DNA from: Rikenella sp.
GTDB lineage: Bacteria > Bacteroidota > Bacteroidia > Bacteroidales > Rikenellaceae
Reading direction: 5' to 3'
NCBI GenBank assembly: GCA_029054535.1
Contig: JAIDFC010000274.1
Location: forward strand, 1-9,176
DNA: 9,176 bases
Shown here in pieces: positions 5,570-9,176 of this stretch; within the stretch, counting starts at the first letter, position 1, and each line of letters opens with the position of its first letter. The position numbers and the translations under genes were made by a program. The notes under the pieces are model-generated. The model had not been told where the DNA came from and did no database searches. It was given only the letters and a program-made list of their open reading frames with translations.

Positions 5570-5776
5570 CTATTCCTGGAGGCAACGCAACTGAAGACCG
5601 ACCGCACGACGACTGCTGATATTCAAACCGATCCCACTGAGGTAAAAACGCAAACTGTAGGCATTGGCGGCCGATGGGGACAAAGACCAGCTGTATCCGA
5701 AATAGCCGACACTCCGCAACACGCCGGACTGTTCATGGCGGTAGCCCGGAGCCGCGCCTGTCGATCCGCGAATCAT
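5570..5776 (-). pseudogene. C-terminal fragment of a FISUMP/DUF1566-like (C-type-lectin-fold) protein
   Basis: The frame gives 68 residues ending in a natural TAG. From about residue 8 it reads like the tail of Bacteroidota FISUMP/DUF1566 proteins: APGYR, GVLRSVG, GYSWSLSPS, NAYSLRF, then RAVGLQLRC before the stop, matching the familiar pattern GYR..G.L..VG..GYYWSSSP...NAY.L.F.........R..GFSVRC. The N-terminal bulk of such a protein, with a signal peptide and an upstream CPAGW-type motif, is absent. Upstream the frame runs into the mfd start region without homology, so I read it as a truncated remnant. In this family the same tail can be the variable region of a diversity-generating retroelement. 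Residues where the pattern usually has Asn are Ser, Arg, Tyr and Ile here, with pyrimidine-ending codons. A short intact gene is the less likely alternative. Confidence 0.55.
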
Positions 5777-5843
5777 ATTCTTACGAGAGCGTCTCCTCTG
5801 AGGGTCGGTGTCGAGTTGAGAGAGATAGCATACACGAAACCAT

Positions 5844-8800
5844 ATGACGATAGAAGAGTTGGTGCGTCGGATCGGCGACAGCGACGTGGTCCGACAACTC
5901 GAACATTCGTTCGAGACCCGGAAGAGCCTGCGGATCAGAGGGATGGCCGGATCTTTGCTCGCTTTTGCCGTTCTGGAGATCGGTCGGCGACGAGGCGGTA
6001 TCCATCTGCTCGTCGCCGCCGATCGCGACGACGCCTCTTACCTCTGTAACGACCTCATCGATATCGCCGGGAACGAGTTTTCCGGCGCGATTTTGTTTTA
6101 CCCGACCGCCTATAAACGCTCGATCCAGACCCTCAAAGAAGATCCGGCCGGAATCGTGCAGCGGACCGCCGTGCTGACCGCTCTCGGAGCTTATACCGAC
6201 TCGAGTAAACCGCTGATCGTCTGCACCTATCCCGAAGCGTTGGCCGAGCGGGTAGCCGATCGGGAGCGACTGGCCGAACACTTGTTGCGGCTTCGGAAAG
6301 GTCAGCGGATCGGGATGGACGAGCTCGAAACGCAGCTGACGGATTACCGGTTCGAGCGAGTCGACTTCGTCGGCGAACCGGGGCAATACTCTCGACGAGG
6401 CGGAATTATCGATATTTTTTCTTTCGGCGATAACAAACCCTATCGGATCGATTTTTTCGGTGATGAAATCGATTCGATCCGCGTGTTCAGCGTCGGGAGC
6501 CAGCTCTCGACCGAGGCGCGCGACGAAGTGGAGATCGTTCCGAACCTGAAGAACCCGGCCTTGGCCGAGAAACGCGTCTCGCTGGCCGAGTATATCGGGA
6601 GCGGAGACGGTCTAGACGGTGCGACGACGGCCACCCTGTGGCTCGACAACCCGATTCAACTGCTCGACCGGCTCGATCGGCTTCGGACCAAGCTGCTCGG
6701 CGAGTTGGCCGAGCCGTCCGAGATCGATCGACTGGTAACGAGTCGCTGCCGGTTCGTGGCCGAGACCGCCGAGTGGCGTTGGATTTCGCTCAACGTCCAG
6801 GCGCCCGAGCGACCGATCGACCCGGGAGCCGAGATCGATTTCGGAGCGTCGCCGCAACCGTCGTTCAATAAGAATTTCGAGCTGTTGGCCGCCGATATCC
6901 GGCGGGGGAACGAAGAGGGGAGGACCACCTATATCCTGACCGAGAACCGGGCGCAGATGGAGCGGCTCGAAAACGTCTTCGAGTCGGTGGGGTTGGGGCA
7001 TGTGGGGTACGGACACGTGCCGGTTACGCTGCACGGCGGGTTCGTGATGCAGGATCTGCGGCTCGCGCTGTATACCGACCACCAGATCTTCGACCGCTAT
7101 CACCGGTACACCGTCCCGAACGAGATCGACCGGCGCGACAGCATGACCGTTGCCGAGTTGAATGCTTTGCAGGTGGGGGATTTCGTGGTGCATATCGACC
7201 ACGGCGTGGGACGGTTCGGCGGACTGGTGCGGAGTACGACCGGCGGAGTGGTGCAGGAGTTCGTCAAACTGGTTTACCGCGATAACGACATCCTGTTCGT
7301 CAACGTCCACTCGCTGCACCGGATCAGCAAGTACAAGGACAAGGACGCTCCGGAACCGAAAGTCCACAAGCTCGGTTCGGGGGCTTGGCAGAGGCTCAAG
7401 CAGAACACCAAGAACAAGGTCAAGGATATTGCTCGGGAGCTGATCGCGCTTTATGCGCGGCGGAAGGCGAGCGAAGGGTATGCTTTCTCGCCGGACGGTT
7501 TTCTGCAACAGGAGCTCGAGGCGTCGTTCCTCTACGAGGACACGCCCGACCAGCAGAGTGCTACGCAGGCCGTCAAGGAGGACATGGAGCAGCCGGTGCC
7601 GATGGATCGGTTGGTGTGCGGCGACGTGGGGTTCGGGAAGACCGAGATCGCGATCCGAGCGGCCTTCAAGGCGGCGACGGACGGGAAGCAGGTGGCGGTT
7701 TTGGTGCCGACCACGGTTTTGTCGTTGCAGCACTACCGGACCTTCAGCCGACGGCTGCGGGACTTCCCGGTGCGGGTCGAAAACTTTTCCCGCGTGAAAA
7801 CCGCCAAACAGACGCGCGAAATACTCGACGATCTGGCCGCCGGGAAGATCGACATCATTATCGGGACGCATCGGTTGTTGGGGAAGAACGTGCGATTCCG
7901 AGACTTGGGGCTGCTCGTCATCGACGAAGAGCAGAAGTTCGGGGTGGCCAACAAGGAGAAGCTGCGGCACCTGAAGGCCAATGTGGATACCCTGACTCTG
8001 ACGGCGACGCCGATTCCGCGGACGTTGCAGTTCTCGCTGATGGGCGCGCGCGACCTCTCGATCATCAACACCCCGCCGCCCAACCGTCAGCCGGTGGCTA
8101 CGGAGGTGGACGTGTTCGACGAGGAGATCGTTCGCGAGGCCATTGAAACGGAGTTGCAGCGGGGCGGGCAGGTCTTTTTCCTGCACAACCGGGTACAGAC
8201 GCTCGGACGGATGCGGGAGATGATCGAACGGCTCTGTCCCGGTGCGCGGGTGGCGGTCGGACACGGCCAAATGCCGGCCGCCGAACTCGAAAAAATCATG
8301 ATGGACTTCATCTACGGCGAGTACGACGTGCTATTGGCGACCACGATTATCGAATCCGGGATCGACATTCCGAATGCCAATACGATCATTATCAACCATG
8401 CGCATATGTTCGGGCTTTCGGATCTGCACCAGTTGCGGGGGCGCGTGGGGCGGACCAATCGGAAGGCGTACTGCTATCTGTTGATTCCGTCGGAAGAGGC
8501 GGTTACGTCGGACGCCCACCGGCGGTTGAGGGCGTTGGAAGAGTTCTCGGACCTGGGCTCGGGCTTCAATATCGCCATGCAGGACCTCGATATCCGCGGG
8601 GCGGGGAATATTCTGGGGGCCGAACAGAGCGGGTTCATTACGGATATCGGGTTCGAGACCTACCAGAAGATCATGGCCGAAGCGGTGGCGGAGCTACGCG
8701 AGGAGCAGGGGCTGGAGCCGGATGTGTCGGCGATCGATTGTGTGATCGAGACTGATTCGTCGGCCCATCTGCCGGACAGTTATATCGGGACGACGGCCGA

Positions 8801-9176
8801 GAAGATCCGGCTTTACCGCGAACTGGATGCGATTCGGACGGAAGAGGCCTTGCAACAGTTCGTGGCGCAGCTCACGGACCGCTTCGGGGAGCCTCCTGCA
8901 CCGGTGCAGGAGCTTTTCGAGGTGGTGCGGTTGAGGCGTGTGGCGGAGGCGGACGGCATCGAACGCATCGTGCTCAAGGGGGGGCGGGCGACGCTCTATT
9001 TCGTGGCCGACGAGAAGTCCGCTTTTTACAAGAGCGATCGTTTTATGGCGTTGCTGCGTGCGGTGGCGGCTCAACCCAAGCGTTTCAAGCTCAATCAATC
9101 CAATAATAAATTATCTTTGTCGGTGAACGGGGTGGCTTCGGTTTCGGCTTTGCGGTCGACGCTGGAGGGGTTGACG
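5844..9176 (+). CDS. mfd: Transcription-repair coupling factor Mfd (3' end cut by the window)
   Basis: ATP-dependent DNA translocase that removes stalled RNA polymerase from lesions and recruits UvrA for nucleotide excision repair. 1111 codons are present with no stop, close to full family length. The UvrB-like module has Arg185, Arg201 and Phe205 (YSRRGGIIDIF, YRIDFF), matching E. coli UvrA-contact residues R165, R181 and F185 in spacing. The RNA-polymerase-interacting CarD-like domain begins near 435 (VGDFVVHIDHGVGRF). Helicase motifs follow: Walker A GDVGFGKT at 593-600, DEEQ at 694-697, TATPIPRT, TTIIESGIDIP at 833-843 and QLRGRVGR at 863-870. The C-terminal TRCF domain covers roughly 945-1090. 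ATG 5844 is the first start after an in-frame TAG at 5826. There is no Shine-Dalgarno. It stands alone after the long intergenic block; no strong TAnnTTTG promoter was found upstream. Confidence 0.98.
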   Translation, partial: MTIEELVRRIGDSDVVRQLEHSFETRKSLRIRGMAGSLLAFAVLEIGRRRGGIHLLVAADRDDASYLCNDLIDIAGNEFSGAILFYPTAYKRSIQTLKEDPAGIVQRTAVLTALGAYTDSSKPLIVCTYPEALAERVADRERLAEHLLRLRKGQRIGMDELETQLTDYRFERVDFVGEPGQYSRRGGIIDIFSFGDNKPYRIDFFGDEIDSIRVFSVGSQLSTEARDEVEIVPNLKNPALAEKRVSLAEYIGSGDGLDGATTATLWLDNPIQLLDRLDRLRTKLLGELAEPSEIDRLVTSRCRFVAETAEWRWISLNVQAPERPIDPGAEIDFGASPQPSFNKNFELLAADIRRGNEEGRTTYILTENRAQMERLENVFESVGLGHVGYGHVPVTLHGGFVMQDLRLALYTDHQIFDRYHRYTVPNEIDRRDSMTVAELNALQVGDFVVHIDHGVGRFGGLVRSTTGGVVQEFVKLVYRDNDILFVNVHSLHRISKYKDKDAPEPKVHKLGSGAWQRLKQNTKNKVKDIARELIALYARRKASEGYAFSPDGFLQQELEASFLYEDTPDQQSATQAVKEDMEQPVPMDRLVCGDVGFGKTEIAIRAAFKAATDGKQVAVLVPTTVLSLQHYRTFSRRLRDFPVRVENFSRVKTAKQTREILDDLAAGKIDIIIGTHRLLGKNVRFRDLGLLVIDEEQKFGVANKEKLRHLKANVDTLTLTATPIPRTLQFSLMGARDLSIINTPPPNRQPVATEVDVFDEEIVREAIETELQRGGQVFFLHNRVQTLGRMREMIERLCPGARVAVGHGQMPAAELEKIMMDFIYGEYDVLLATTIIESGIDIPNANTIIINHAHMFGLSDLHQLRGRVGRTNRKAYCYLLIPSEEAVTSDAHRRLRALEEFSDLGSGFNIAMQDLDIRGAGNILGAEQSGFITDIGFETYQKIMAEAVAELREEQGLEPDVSAIDCVIETDSSAHLPDSYIGTTAEKIRLYRELDAIRTEEALQQFVAQLTDRFGEPPAPVQELFEVVRLRRVAEADGIERIVLKGGRATLYFVADEKSAFYKSDRFMALLRAVAAQPKRFKLNQSNNKLSLSVNGVASVSALRSTLEGLT

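Noticed and set aside
4866..5572. Group II intron or complete retroelement
   Set aside because: No reverse transcriptase frame is present and I could not find a domain V-like hairpin.
6612..8270. 552-codon open frame on the minus strand opposite mfd
   Set aside because: It is antisense to the Mfd helicase region, with low-complexity Arg/His/Leu-rich composition and no domain. The sense strand carries all the helicase motifs.

Overview
The window reads as chromosomal DNA of a GC-rich Bacteroidota member, most likely order Bacteroidales. A Rikenellaceae/Alistipes-like organism is my guess, not something I could test. Three things support this. The start codons lack Shine-Dalgarno sequences and have A-rich or unremarkable leaders. 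A TAnnTTTG-type -7 box lies upstream of the first gene. A C-terminal fragment resembles the FISUMP/DUF1566-type lectin-fold proteins common in this group.

Layout: 1-365 is a GC-rich leader with a possible terminator hairpin and a candidate promoter. 366-1910 encodes a biotin-dependent acyl-CoA carboxyltransferase. 1911-2302 is non-coding and filled almost entirely by a dyad-symmetric palindromic element (1980-2236). 2303-3787 encodes biotin carboxylase and 3827-4366 the biotin carboxyl carrier protein. 4367-5843 is about 1.48 kb with no intact gene. It holds a candidate terminator, several hairpins of one fixed geometry, a fold-back, a duplicated ~108-bp structured repeat and a minus-strand FISUMP-like gene fragment. 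5844-9176 is mfd, the transcription-repair coupling factor, running off the right edge with no stop codon after 1111 codons.

The three carboxylase genes together supply a complete split-subunit acyl-CoA carboxylase. Biotin carboxylase charges biotin on the carrier protein with CO2, and the carboxyltransferase moves it between biotin and an acyl-CoA. Propionyl/methylmalonyl-CoA is the usual substrate in this phylum, but the specificity-site residue here is Ile rather than the Asp of propionyl-selective enzymes. Mfd is unrelated to them.

The core genes are ordinary. What is unusual is the intergenic DNA: a symmetric nested palindrome inside the carboxylase cluster, a set of 7-bp-stem/3-nt-loop palindromes whose stems differ in sequence but keep the geometry, and a stray lectin-fold tail that could be a displaced diversity-generating-retroelement target. 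I found no complete new protein-coding system, tRNA, rRNA or CRISPR array.
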